Positions 38,968 to 49,282 of a DNA stretch of 50,477 nucleotides are shown here, piece after piece (position 1 is the stretch's first letter; every line of letters begins with the position of its first letter). The stretch comes from Propionibacteriales bacterium (GTDB lineage: Bacteria; Actinomycetota; Actinomycetes; Propionibacteriales; Nocardioidaceae), in the NCBI GenBank assembly GCA_026392415.1, contig JAPLCC010000032.1, positions 1 through 50,477 of the forward strand. The letters are read 5' to 3'. A program made the position numbers and the translations under genes. A model generated the notes under the pieces. It was not told the origin of the DNA. It saw only the letters and a list, made by a program, of their open reading frames with translations, and did no database searches.

Positions 38968-39411
38968 ATGGCTTGGTGGGAGCTGCTCCTCGACATCTCG
39001 GGTGGTCTGCTGCTCCTTTGTGTGCTGTACGGCGCCGGACTCATCGTCCGGCGCCGTCTGCTCTCCCGGCACGGCGGCACCTTCGAGCTGAGCCACCGCT
39101 ACCGCACCGACCTCCCCGAGCGGGGCTGGGCGCTGGGCCTGGGCCGCTACTCCGGCGAGACCCTCGAGTGGTTCCGCGTCTTCAGCCTGTCGCCGCGTCC
39201 GAAGCGTTCCTGGAACCGCGACGACCTGCAGTACGACGGCCAGCGCGCGCCGCTCGGTGCCGAGCAGGCCTCGCTCTACCCGGACCACCTGGTCATCGGC
39301 TGCCAGTCGTCCGGTGGCCTGGTCGAGCTCGCGATGAGTCTTTCCTCCCTCACCGGATTCCAGGCCTGGCTCGAAGCCATGCCTCCCGGCACCGACTGGA
39401 ACCGTCGGTAG
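38968..39411 (+). CDS. DUF2550-family membrane-anchored protein
   Basis: The 147-residue protein has one N-terminal membrane helix (residues 5-26) followed by RRRLLSRHGGTFELSHR and a soluble PH-like beta domain (GWALGLGRYSGETLEWFRVFSLSPRPKRSW). DUF2550 proteins sit directly after atpC in many actinobacteria; their function is unknown. The stop TAG abuts the stop of the convergent helicase gene with no base between them. Confidence 0.9.
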   Translation: MAWWELLLDISGGLLLLCVLYGAGLIVRRRLLSRHGGTFELSHRYRTDLPERGWALGLGRYSGETLEWFRVFSLSPRPKRSWNRDDLQYDGQRAPLGAEQASLYPDHLVIGCQSSGGLVELAMSLSSLTGFQAWLEAMPPGTDWNRR

Positions 39412-42582
<3,171 letters not shown>

Positions 42583-42624
42583 AGCCCTCCATGGTTTCAC
42601 GCAGGGGGGACAGGAGCGGATTCC

Positions 42625-43206
42625 TTACTGCTCGCCCCGTTCCCCTCCGGGTACCCACAAGACGTCGCCGTCAGCCCGGTTCGCGTAACGGGCCAGGATG
42701 AACACGAGGTCGGAGAGTCGGTTGAGATAGGTGATGGCCAGCTTGTTCATCACCTCGCCGTGCGCTTCGTACGCCGCCCAGGCGCCGCGCTCGGCGCGCC
42801 GGATCACGGTGCGGGCGACGTGCAGGTGCGCCGCGCCGGGGGTGCCGCCGTTCAGGATGAAGGACCGCAGGTTCGGCAGCTCGTCGTTGTAGTGGTCGCA
42901 CCAGCGCTCGAGGCGGTCGACGTACTCCTGTTCGATGCGCAGCGGCGGGTACTCCGGGTCGGGCACGACGGGCGTGCACAGGTCGGCGCCCACGTCGAAG
43001 AGGTCGTTCTGGACGCGGACGAGCAGGGCGACGACGTCGTCCTCGAGCCCGCCGGTCGCGATCGCGACGCCGATCTGGGCGTTGGCCTCGTCGACATCGG
43101 CGTACGCCGCGAGGCGGAGATCGGTCTTCGTGGTCAGGCTCATGTCACCGAGCCGGGTCTCGCCGGCGTCACCGGTACGGGTGTAGATGCGCGTGAGATT
43201 GACCAT
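42625..43206 (-). CDS. Cob(I)alamin adenosyltransferase, PduO type
   Basis: The 193-residue helical-bundle protein has ATP-binding YTRTGDAGETRLGD at the N-terminus, RRAERGAW and NRLSDLVFILARYAN near the end, the PduO-type (ATR) signatures. It makes adenosylcobalamin, the cofactor needed by the divergently encoded mutase about 0.6 kb away. TAGGCT lies 8 nt before its ATG, so the mRNA is probably leaderless. Confidence 0.95.
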   Translation of the reverse strand: MVNLTRIYTRTGDAGETRLGDMSLTTKTDLRLAAYADVDEANAQIGVAIATGGLEDDVVALLVRVQNDLFDVGADLCTPVVPDPEYPPLRIEQEYVDRLERWCDHYNDELPNLRSFILNGGTPGAAHLHVARTVIRRAERGAWAAYEAHGEVMNKLAITYLNRLSDLVFILARYANRADGDVLWVPGGERGEQ

Positions 43207-43214
43207 GGTCGGCA

Positions 43215-43220
43215 AGCCTA
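43215..43220 (-). promoter_or_regulatory. TAGGCT -10 box of the adenosyltransferase gene
   Basis: TAGGCTTGCCGACC ends at the ATG (43206) on the minus strand, with 8 nt between box and codon, as in the dehydrogenase gene at 714. Confidence 0.5.
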
Positions 43221-43231
43221 GTCCTGACCCG

Positions 43232-43248
43232 CCCCGAAAATTTCGGGG
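43232..43248. promoter_or_regulatory. Perfect palindrome between adenosyltransferase and STAS genes
   Basis: CCCCGAAAATTTCGGGG has 8-bp arms around one base and covers the expected -35 of the adenosyltransferase promoter. It may be an operator or a small terminator; no regulator gene is nearby. Confidence 0.45.
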
Positions 43249-43329
43249 ACTCAGTGCAACCGAATCGGGTACTGGAGCGTCATGGTGGGTAACAGGGAAG
43301 CGCAGGCGACCCGATCTCGGGAGGGCAAC

Positions 43330-43689
43330 ATGGCGGAGAACCAGATGGCAACGAGTGTCGACATCCGCGTTGACCACGGCGTGGACGGCCCCGTCCTGGT
43401 CCTGGCCGGCGACCTGGACGTGCGCAGCACCGAAGTCGTGCGCGCTGCCGTCTATGACCACCTCCAGTCCGTCGACGTGGGCGTCGGGAGCCGGGTGTAC
43501 GTCGACATCAGCCAGGTCACCTCCGTCGATGCGACGGCGCTCAAGATGCTGGCCGTCGCCAGTCGCTGGTCCCATCGGTACGGCGCTCGTGTGGTGCTGC
43601 GCGGTGCGTGTCCCGCGGTGCGACGGATGCTCCACCTGACCCATCTGATCCGGGTCGTCGAGCTCGAACGGGAGCCGATTCCGGCCTGA
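43330..43689 (+). CDS. STAS-domain protein, anti-sigma factor antagonist-like
   Basis: The 119-residue STAS fold (VDHGVDGPVLVLAGDLDVRS, YVDISQVTSVDATALKMLAVAS) resembles SpoIIAA/RsbV antagonists, which free a sigma factor by binding its anti-sigma factor. The usual phosphorylated serine in DSSG is replaced (DATA), with a threonine as the only nearby hydroxyl, so control by phosphorylation is doubtful. ATG 43330 follows GGGAGGG by 5 nt. A start at 43282 is less likely. No sigma or kinase partner lies nearby. Confidence 0.8.
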   Translation: MAENQMATSVDIRVDHGVDGPVLVLAGDLDVRSTEVVRAAVYDHLQSVDVGVGSRVYVDISQVTSVDATALKMLAVASRWSHRYGARVVLRGACPAVRRMLHLTHLIRVVELEREPIPA

Positions 43690-43711
43690 GGTCCCGTCTC
43701 GCCGATGTGGC

Positions 43712-43723
43712 GTTGTGCACAAC
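43712..43723. promoter_or_regulatory. Palindrome upstream of meaA
   Basis: GTTGTGCACAAC is a perfect 12-bp palindrome, 53-64 bp before the mutase ATG. It could be an operator for ethylmalonyl-CoA mutase expression. The binding protein is unknown. Confidence 0.45.
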
Positions 43724-43740
43724 CCCACACTGGTCAGACG

Positions 43741-43769
43741 TTACCTAGTGGTAGCAATCGCCTTACGCT
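43741..43769 (+). promoter_or_regulatory. Leaderless promoter of meaA
   Basis: TTACCT (43741-43746) and TACGCT (43764-43769) are spaced by 17 bp, and 6 nt separate the -10 from the ATG. The inverted repeat TACC-TAGT-GGTA (43742-43753) overlaps the -35. Confidence 0.55.
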
Positions 43770-43775
43770 TCGCTC

Positions 43776-45812
43776 ATGAGCTCCATGCCTGACGCAACTG
43801 CTGTGCCTGAGAAGGCCTCGCACGCCAAGGATCGCCCGTGGGTGATGCGGACCTACGCGGGGCACTCGACCGCCGAGGCGTCCAACGCGCTCTACCGCGG
43901 CAACCTGGCCAAGGGCCAGACCGGCCTGTCGGTCGCGTTCGACCTGCCCACCCAGACCGGATACGACCCCGACTCGATCATGTCGCGCGGCGAGGTCGGC
44001 AAGGTCGGGGTACCGGTTCCGCACCTCGGGGAGATGCGCAAGCTCTTCAAGGACATCCCGCTCACGGGGATGAACACCTCGATGACGATCAACGCCGTTG
44101 CGATGTGGATGCTCGCGATGTACCAGGTCGCCGCCGAGGAGCAGAACCCCGGCATGGACCCTGCCGAGGTGGCCAGGCAGCTCGCCGGGACAACCCAGAA
44201 CGACATCATCAAGGAGTATCTCTCCCGCGGGACCTACGTGTTCCCGCCCGAGCACTCCCTGCGGCTGATCGCCGACATGATCGCCTACACGGTCCACCAG
44301 ATCCCGAACTGGAACCCGATCAACGTCTGCAGCTACCACCTGCAGGAAGCCGGCGCCACGCCCGTGCAGGAGATCGCCTACGCGATGTGTACGGCGATCG
44401 CCGTGCTCGACCAGGTGAAGGCCTCCGGTCAGGTTTCCGACGACGACTTCGAGAAGGTCGTCGGCCGGATCTCCTTCTTCGTCAATGCCGGCGTCCGCTT
44501 CATCGAGGAGACGTGCAAGATGCGCGCCTTCAACGAGTTGTGGGACGAGATCACCCGTGAGCGGTACGGCGTCCAGGACCCGAAGATGCGCCGTTTCCGC
44601 TACGGCGTCCAGGTCAACAGCCTCGGCCTGACGGAGGCGCAGCCCGAGAACAACGTCCAGCGGATCGTGCTGGAGATGCTCGGTGTCACGCTCAGCAAGA
44701 ACGCCCGCGCCCGCGCGCTCCAGCTGCCTGCCTGGAACGAGGCGCTGGGTCTGCCGCGGCCCTGGGACCAGCAGTGGTCCCTGCGGCTGCAGCAGGTGCT
44801 GGCCTTCGAGTCCGACCTGCTGGAGTACGAGGACATCTTCGACGGCAGTCACGTCATCGAGGCCAAGGTCGCCGAGCTGGTGGCCGGCGCGAAGGCCGAG
44901 ATGGACCGGGTCCAGGCCATGGGCGGCGCGATCGCTGCGGTCGAGTCCGGCTACATGAAGTCCGAGCTGGTCTCCGCGCACGCCGCGCGGCGTGGCCGGA
45001 TCGAGGCCGGCGACGAAATCATTGTCGGCGTCAACCGGTACGAGACCACCGAGTCGTCCCCGCTGACGGCCAATCTCGACGACGCAATCATGGCCGCCGA
45101 CCCCCAGGCTGAGGCATCGGCGCTCGCGTCGATGAAGGCATGGAAGGAACAGCGCGACGAGGCGGAGGTCAGCGCCGCGCTGCAGGCCCTCGCCGAGGCC
45201 GCCAAGACCAACGAGAACCTGATGGCGGTGACCCTGCGTGCGGTGCGGGCGGGCGCGACCACGGGGGAGTGGGCAGGGACCCTGCGCGAGGTGTTCGGCG
45301 AGATCCGTGCGCCCACCGGCGTGGCCGGTGCCGTCGGCGTCGCCGAGGCCGGTGCCGAGCTGACGGCGGTGCGCGAGGCCGTGAAGAAGACGGGCGACGA
45401 GCTCGGCGGCCGCCTGCGGCTGCTCGTGGGCAAGCCCGGTCTCGACGGTCACTCCAACGGGGCCGAGCAGGTCGCCGTCCGGGCCCGAGACGCCGGTTTC
45501 GAGGTCATCTACCAGGGCATCCGCCTGACGCCGGAGCAGATCGTCGCTGCGGCCGTCTCCGAGGACGTCCACTGCGTCGGGCTGTCGATCCTGTCCGGCT
45601 CGCACATGGAGCTCGTGCCCGCCGTGCTCGAGGGGCTGAAGGCAGCCGGGATGGGCGAGGTGCCCGTGATCGTCGGCGGCATCATTCCCGAGTCCGACGG
45701 CAAGCGCCTCGTGGAGCTGGGTGTCGCTGCGGTCTACACGCCCAAGGACTTCGGCCTCACCGAGATCATGGGCGGCATCGTCGAAGTGATTCGCAAGGCC
45801 AACGACCTGTAG
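43776..45812 (+). CDS. meaA: B12-dependent acyl-CoA mutase, MeaA / ethylmalonyl-CoA mutase type
   Basis: The 678-residue single-chain mutase has an N-terminal TIM barrel (RTYAGHSTAEASNALYRGNLA, VAFDLPTQTGYDPDS, YVFPPEHSLRLIADMIAYT, CSYHLQEAGATPVQEIAYA) and a C-terminal cobalamin domain with the DxHxxG motif in GKPGLDGHSNGAEQ near residue 556. It matches actinobacterial MeaA (ethylmalonyl-CoA mutase) better than the methylmalonyl-CoA mutase large subunit. It isomerises ethylmalonyl-CoA to methylsuccinyl-CoA. No crotonyl-CoA carboxylase gene lies in the window, so pathway assignment rests on family resemblance. Confidence 0.9.
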   Translation: MSSMPDATAVPEKASHAKDRPWVMRTYAGHSTAEASNALYRGNLAKGQTGLSVAFDLPTQTGYDPDSIMSRGEVGKVGVPVPHLGEMRKLFKDIPLTGMNTSMTINAVAMWMLAMYQVAAEEQNPGMDPAEVARQLAGTTQNDIIKEYLSRGTYVFPPEHSLRLIADMIAYTVHQIPNWNPINVCSYHLQEAGATPVQEIAYAMCTAIAVLDQVKASGQVSDDDFEKVVGRISFFVNAGVRFIEETCKMRAFNELWDEITRERYGVQDPKMRRFRYGVQVNSLGLTEAQPENNVQRIVLEMLGVTLSKNARARALQLPAWNEALGLPRPWDQQWSLRLQQVLAFESDLLEYEDIFDGSHVIEAKVAELVAGAKAEMDRVQAMGGAIAAVESGYMKSELVSAHAARRGRIEAGDEIIVGVNRYETTESSPLTANLDDAIMAADPQAEASALASMKAWKEQRDEAEVSAALQALAEAAKTNENLMAVTLRAVRAGATTGEWAGTLREVFGEIRAPTGVAGAVGVAEAGAELTAVREAVKKTGDELGGRLRLLVGKPGLDGHSNGAEQVAVRARDAGFEVIYQGIRLTPEQIVAAAVSEDVHCVGLSILSGSHMELVPAVLEGLKAAGMGEVPVIVGGIIPESDGKRLVELGVAAVYTPKDFGLTEIMGGIVEVIRKANDL

Positions 45813-45864
45813 TCCGCTGGTCCCGGCCATGTCCTGCGCCACACCGTGACGACGGTCACGTTGG

Positions 45865-45883
45865 TTAGGTCTGCCTAGCCTCA
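45865..45883. promoter_or_regulatory. IdeR/DtxR-like iron box
   Basis: TTAGGTCTGCCTAGCCTCA matches 14 of 19 positions of the IdeR consensus TTAGGTTAGGCTAACCTAA. It ends 5 bp before the -10 of the mini-protein gene, with ferritin next. A separate stem CGTGAC-GACG-GTCACG lies at 45845-45860. Confidence 0.55.
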
Positions 45884-45888
45884 TCACT

Positions 45889-45894
45889 TATTCT
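45889..45894 (+). promoter_or_regulatory. TATTCT -10 box of the mini-protein gene, leaderless
   Basis: TATTCT is followed by 6 nt and the ATG at 45901. A TTAGGT at the -35 position (17-bp spacer) overlaps the iron box. Confidence 0.55.
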
Positions 45895-45900
45895 CGGTGC

Positions 45901-46104
45901 ATGGGCAAGGAGAAGAAGTCGAAGGGCCAGCTGCGCAAGCTCCCCAAGACGAAGTGCTGCGTCTCGAAGTCGAAGTGCGGTCGCTGCCCCCTGCGCATGC
46001 TCAAGGAGGGCACGCTTCCGTCGGGCTACACCGTCAAGAAGCGCGTTCTGGTGCGTGCGGACGGCAAGAAGGTCACCAAGAAGGCCCTGCAGAAGGCCGC
46101 TTGA
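45901..46104 (+). CDS. Cysteine-rich basic mini-protein
   Basis: The 67-residue protein is highly basic (many Lys). It has KTKCCVSKSKCGRCPLRML near residues 16-34, a CC-x5-C-x2-C cluster that could bind zinc or an iron-sulfur centre. From memory, similar short proteins with CC-x5-C-x2-CP occur in other actinobacteria without known function. No membrane helix or signal peptide. It is upstream of ferritin by 19 nt, and an iron-box-like sequence overlaps its promoter, so an iron or redox role is inferred. Confidence 0.78.
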   Translation: MGKEKKSKGQLRKLPKTKCCVSKSKCGRCPLRMLKEGTLPSGYTVKKRVLVRADGKKVTKKALQKAA

Positions 46105-46111
46105 CGTTCGA

Positions 46112-46117
46112 TAGGGT
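46112..46117 (+). promoter_or_regulatory. TAGGGT -10 box of ferritin, leaderless
   Basis: CGATAGGGTTGCCGC ends at the ATG of ferritin, with 6 nt between box and codon, so ferritin can be transcribed apart from the mini-protein gene. Confidence 0.5.
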
Positions 46118-46123
46118 TGCCGC

Positions 46124-46648
46124 ATGGCCGCCCCTCGCTTCACCGACCAGCTCAACGTCCAGATCGGCAACGAGTTCTCCGCGCACAACCAGTACCTCTC
46201 GTGCGCCGTCTACTACGACGCGCTGACGATGCCGCAGATGGCGGCGTTCTTCTACGCCCAGGCGCTCGAGGAGCGCGAGCACGCGATGATGATGGTGCAG
46301 TACCTCCTCGACACCGACGCGGACGTCGCCATTCCCGGAGTCGACGCCCCGGTCTCCACATTCGAGGACATCACCGGCCCGATCCGGCTCGCGCTCGAGC
46401 AGGAGAAGAAGGTGACCGAGCAGATCTACGGCCTGTTGCGCATCGCGCGTGAGGAGAGCGACTACGCCTCCGAGCAGTTCATGCAGTGGTTCATCAAGGA
46501 GCAGGTCGAGGAGGTCGCCACCATGAATGACCTGCTCGCCGTGGTGACCCGAAGCAAGGACGACATCAACGCCATCGAGGAGTGGGTCGCGCGCGAACAG
46601 GGTGCCGGCGCGACCGACCCGACGGCCCCTCAGGCTGCCGGCGCCTGA
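46124..46648 (+). CDS. Non-haem ferritin (BfrB-like)
   Basis: The 174-residue ferritin has the four-helix bundle and ferroxidase residues: Glu in IGNEFSAHNQYLS, Glu and His in ALEEREHAMMMVQY, Glu in LEQEKKVTEQIYGL and Gln/Glu in FIKEQVEEVATM. It stores iron as a ferric mineral in a 24-mer cage. No haem-binding Met is apparent, so it is ferritin rather than bacterioferritin. The last 19 nt overlap the convergent DUF952 gene. Confidence 0.94.
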   Translation: MAAPRFTDQLNVQIGNEFSAHNQYLSCAVYYDALTMPQMAAFFYAQALEEREHAMMMVQYLLDTDADVAIPGVDAPVSTFEDITGPIRLALEQEKKVTEQIYGLLRIAREESDYASEQFMQWFIKEQVEEVATMNDLLAVVTRSKDDINAIEEWVAREQGAGATDPTAPQAAGA

Positions 46649-47214
46649 GCGTGCCGGCGGCGGTAGATCGCCACGGCGATCACCGCACCGATCGCGACTC
46701 CGACGAGTCCGCCGATCCCGTCGCCGACGAGGATGCCGGCTGATCCCACGGCGAGCACGATGCAGAGCATGAGCACGTTGAAGAACATCTCGCGGAAGTA
46801 GATCCGCGAGAAGCTCTCGGTCGGCGGCTGCGCCTGCGTCGTCCGTACGACGGCCGACGGTGCCGGGGCCGCCGGCGGCTCTGGCTGGCTCGCGGCGGTC
46901 AGTGGGATCGCCTTGACCACGGCTGCGGCGGGCAGCCGGCCGTAGATGTGCGGGAAGGTCTCGGACCCGCCGGGAACCGCCGGCTCCTCGACCACGGGCA
47001 CGTCCAGCAGGTCGGTGTCGATCTGCAGCAGCACCAGCGGCTCGCTCACGTCGCCGTAGAAGCGCTCTCGCACCGCCGTCCACTGATCGGCCCGGCTGGC
47101 GTGGATGAAGCCCTCCTCGGCCAGCGTGCGCCCCAGCGTCGAGGTCGTGTAGGCGCCGGACTCCTGCGCCCGCTCCCACTCGGAGGCGAGCGCGACGTGG
47201 AAGATCGTGGCCAT
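46630..47214 (-). CDS. DUF952-domain protein with C-terminal membrane segment
   Basis: The 194-residue protein has an N-terminal DUF952 domain (IFHVALASEWERAQESGAYTTSTLG, EGFIHASRADQW, LVLLQIDTD, FPHIYGRLP) about 100 residues long. A Pro/Ala linker and two hydrophobic helices (MFFNVLMLCIVLAVGSAGIL, GGLVGVAIGAVIAVAIY) follow. DUF952 alone is normally cytoplasmic; fusion to membrane helices is less usual. ATG 47214 is preceded by AAGGAG. Function unknown. Confidence 0.82.
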   Translation of the reverse strand: MATIFHVALASEWERAQESGAYTTSTLGRTLAEEGFIHASRADQWTAVRERFYGDVSEPLVLLQIDTDLLDVPVVEEPAVPGGSETFPHIYGRLPAAAVVKAIPLTAASQPEPPAAPAPSAVVRTTQAQPPTESFSRIYFREMFFNVLMLCIVLAVGSAGILVGDGIGGLVGVAIGAVIAVAIYRRRHAQAPAA

Positions 47215-47355
47215 GGGCGCGTTTCTCCTTGTATCCTGTCGGCATCGTGAGCAGTGGGTCGACAACGATGACACGGAATCGCGCCAATGCAACGAGCACA
47301 CTCCGCCGAGCGGCGAGCTGGGCTCACCCCGCCGCCCGGCGAGTGCAGGGATGAA

Positions 47356-47751
47356 CTACTTCCAGTTGCAGGAGTATCCGTAGTAGCCCTGTGTCGCCCA
47401 AGGCCTCACGTTCAACGTGAAGGCAGAGCACTTGCCCTGCCGTGCGTACTGCTGCGCGAACCACCTGTGCCCCAGGGCCAGCGCGTAGTAGGCGCCCTTG
47501 ATCTGCCAGGGAGTCCACGACGGCGGTGCCGGCGTACGTCCGTTGGCGAGGGCCCGGGTCTCGGATTGGGAGAGGTAGATCGTGCAACGCCCGTCCTTGC
47601 AGGACGTCACGGTGGCCTCCGCGGGAGTGGCCGTGCCGAGCCCGAGCAACGTGGCCGCGACGAGCGCCGCGAGGAGCAGCGCGGCGCGCGATCGCCATGT
47701 CAGGCTGGTGTCGGTTCGGTCGATCTGAGTGGACAGCTGGTTGAGGTGCAT
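47356..47751 (-). CDS. Small secreted protein of unknown function
   Basis: The 131-residue protein has a signal peptide: a polar start, SRAALLLAALVAATLLGLG and a TPAEA cleavage site near residue 43. The mature part has four cysteines, SCKDGRCTIYLSQSETRAL and GKCSAFTLNV...YSCNWK, likely two disulfides. GGGAG lies 10 nt before the ATG at 47751. It ends with TAG. Nothing named was recognised. Confidence 0.72.
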   Translation of the reverse strand: MHLNQLSTQIDRTDTSLTWRSRAALLLAALVAATLLGLGTATPAEATVTSCKDGRCTIYLSQSETRALANGRTPAPPSWTPWQIKGAYYALALGHRWFAQQYARQGKCSAFTLNVRPWATQGYYGYSCNWK

Positions 47752-47827
47752 GGCTTTTCTCCCTTGCCTTCGTCGGACCACCGCGCTGGATGCGCCGGGA
47801 GAACGAACATAGGAACTGGCGGGCGCG

Positions 47828-47849
47828 CCTGTCGTGACAGGAAAGTGAC
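47828..47849 (+). promoter_or_regulatory. Ribosome-binding-site hairpin, copy 1
   Basis: CCTGTC-GT-GACAGG followed by AAAGTGAC and the ATG at 47850. The 3' arm carries the start of the AGGAAAG ribosome-binding site, so the stem would limit initiation. A near-identical block precedes the gene at 49199. Confidence 0.6.
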
Positions 47850-48614
47850 ATGGATCGATCAGCAGAACGCGCGAGTGTGATTGCCGAGCTGAAACGCTTC
47901 CGCGGACGACGGGATCCGACCGAGCAGATCGATGTGGACGCCTATCCCCATCTGTTCCATGCACTGGGTGGCCTCGATGCCACGGGCGCAACGTCGACGC
48001 TCCGGGCGCTGCTCACTGAGCTCGCACTCTGGGACCGAAGTCGCCAGGCTCTGCTGCTCTCGATGTTTGCGGGCGGCGCGACCGTTCAGGACCGCATGCA
48101 GGCCGCAGCAGATGTGGACTTCGTGGATGTCCGGACCATCCGAAGACTGAGCGACAGCGCGATCGACGGTGTTGCTGGCCAGATCGTTGACCTTGCAGGG
48201 TTCGCGAGGATGGCCAGCACGGACCTGGCGATCGTGCCCTACACGGATGACGTGGTCCTCATCGCTCTCCACACCAGCACTCCGGCCGAGAGCCTCGGCA
48301 GGATTCGACTGGCGACACCGGCCGCGCCGTTCGAAGGAACGCATGTCGAGTACGACGAGCAGTGGACCGATGATGCAGGGCGAGTCTGCGGACGGTGGAC
48401 GTCCTTGGTCGATCTGGACGATCTCATGCATGAGCGTGACAGGAAGTCCCTCGTCCTGGTTCCCCACGGTGGACGGCCGTCGTCCATCTCGATCCGCAGT
48501 CAGTTGTCCCAGAAGAACTACTCCTTCAAGACGACCGTGCTGCGTAGCGGCGTCATGATCGACTTCCTTCGCTCGTCCTGGACAGATGAGTTGAAGGAGT
48601 GGCGCGTCGTGTGA
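47850..48614 (+). CDS. Hypothetical protein, member of a local family (copy 1)
   Basis: The 254-residue protein has a helical N-terminal half (to about residue 120) and a beta-rich C-terminal half. The first residues, MDRSAERASVIAELKRF, resemble the upstream ORF at 49199 (MDRHAEGLARLVEQRW). A helix IRRLSDSAIDGVAGQIVDLAG near residue 97 resembles the RSARRWA region of the genes at 49279 and 50137. No signal peptide, membrane helix or known domain was seen. It is preceded by a duplicated regulatory block. Function unknown. Confidence 0.75.
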   Translation: MDRSAERASVIAELKRFRGRRDPTEQIDVDAYPHLFHALGGLDATGATSTLRALLTELALWDRSRQALLLSMFAGGATVQDRMQAAADVDFVDVRTIRRLSDSAIDGVAGQIVDLAGFARMASTDLAIVPYTDDVVLIALHTSTPAESLGRIRLATPAAPFEGTHVEYDEQWTDDAGRVCGRWTSLVDLDDLMHERDRKSLVLVPHGGRPSSISIRSQLSQKNYSFKTTVLRSGVMIDFLRSSWTDELKEWRVV

Positions 48615-48647
48615 GATGGGGGTGGGTGGGGCCTCTTCTCCGCCCCC

Positions 48648-49106
48648 TCAGAAGGGTGGGTCGTTCCGTGGGCCCCTGCGTCCGTCCTCGTCTCGGTGAC
48701 CGATCCACGCACAGGCGGTGTCCATTGCGGCACCACCCTCGCAGTGGCACGTCCATTCGCAACCGGGGCAGCCGTACAGGCGCCCGGGATCGTGGGGGTG
48801 TTCGAGATGGCTCGGATAGAGGTCGTACGGCAGTAGCGGTGGGTGTGACTCCACGTATCGCTCAACAGCCCAATCGGGCCGGTCATGTCGGATGTGCCGC
48901 GGAAATCCCAGGTTCGCTAGGTGCTCCGCCCGATGACGGTCATAGACGAAGAAGTCCTCGCCGTCATGGCGAATGTGGATGTGGTCCAGGTCGGAGTCGA
49001 TGCCGATGAAACGGCAGACGACGGTGTTCTCGTAGGTCGCGACGACGACTCCGTCACCGTCGTCGAGCTCGATCAGGACCTCCATCTCGGAGGGGTTCCA
49101 GTCCAC
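48648..49106 (-). CDS. Hypothetical protein with Cys/His cluster
   Basis: The 152-residue protein starts VDWNPSEMEVLIELDDGDGVVVATYENT, a small beta-strand region, followed by FIGIDSDLDHIHIRHDGEDFFVYDRHRAEHLA. His-rich stretches (SHLEHPHDPG) and GCPGCEWTCHCEGG near residue 112 could bind metal. GGAAGGAG lies 8 nt before the GTG. It stands convergent to the gene at 47850 and interrupts the cluster of related genes. Confidence 0.68.
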   Translation of the reverse strand: MDWNPSEMEVLIELDDGDGVVVATYENTVVCRFIGIDSDLDHIHIRHDGEDFFVYDRHRAEHLANLGFPRHIRHDRPDWAVERYVESHPPLLPYDLYPSHLEHPHDPGRLYGCPGCEWTCHCEGGAAMDTACAWIGHRDEDGRRGPRNDPPF

Positions 49107-49158
49107 GGGTACAGCTCCTTCCGCAGTCGTCCCTGACGCGTGTCGACGTACTGGACGC

Positions 49159-49198
49159 TAGGTTCGGTGCACCTGTCCCGTCGTGACAGGAAAGTGAC
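49159..49198 (+). promoter_or_regulatory. Promoter and ribosome-binding-site hairpin, copy 2
   Basis: TAGGTT (49159-49164) as -10 predicts transcription from about 49171, right at the hairpin CCTGTC-(7 nt)-GACAGG (49172-49190). AAAGTGAC and the ATG follow. The block from GTGACAGG to ATGGA is identical to copy 1. Confidence 0.58.
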
Positions 49199-49282
49199 AT
49201 GGACCGCCACGCAGAAGGGTTGGCTCGGTTGGTGGAGCAACGGTGGGGCGCCATCGCAGGTTTGGTCGTGACACCGACATGA
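49199..49282 (+). CDS. 27-residue upstream ORF coupled to the next gene
   Basis: The ORF starts MDRHAEGLARLVEQRW and ends VVTPT at a TGA that overlaps the next ATG as ATGA (49279-49282). Its start region is copied from the leader of the gene at 47850. It may be a leader peptide controlling the next gene, or the remains of a longer N-terminus after a frameshift. Confidence 0.5.
   Translation: MDRHAEGLARLVEQRWGAIAGLVVTPT

Noticed and set aside
47301..47315. CGCCG-AG-CGGCG stem as terminator of the secreted-protein gene
   Set aside because: Only 5 bp with a 2-nt loop; too weak to call in such GC-rich DNA.
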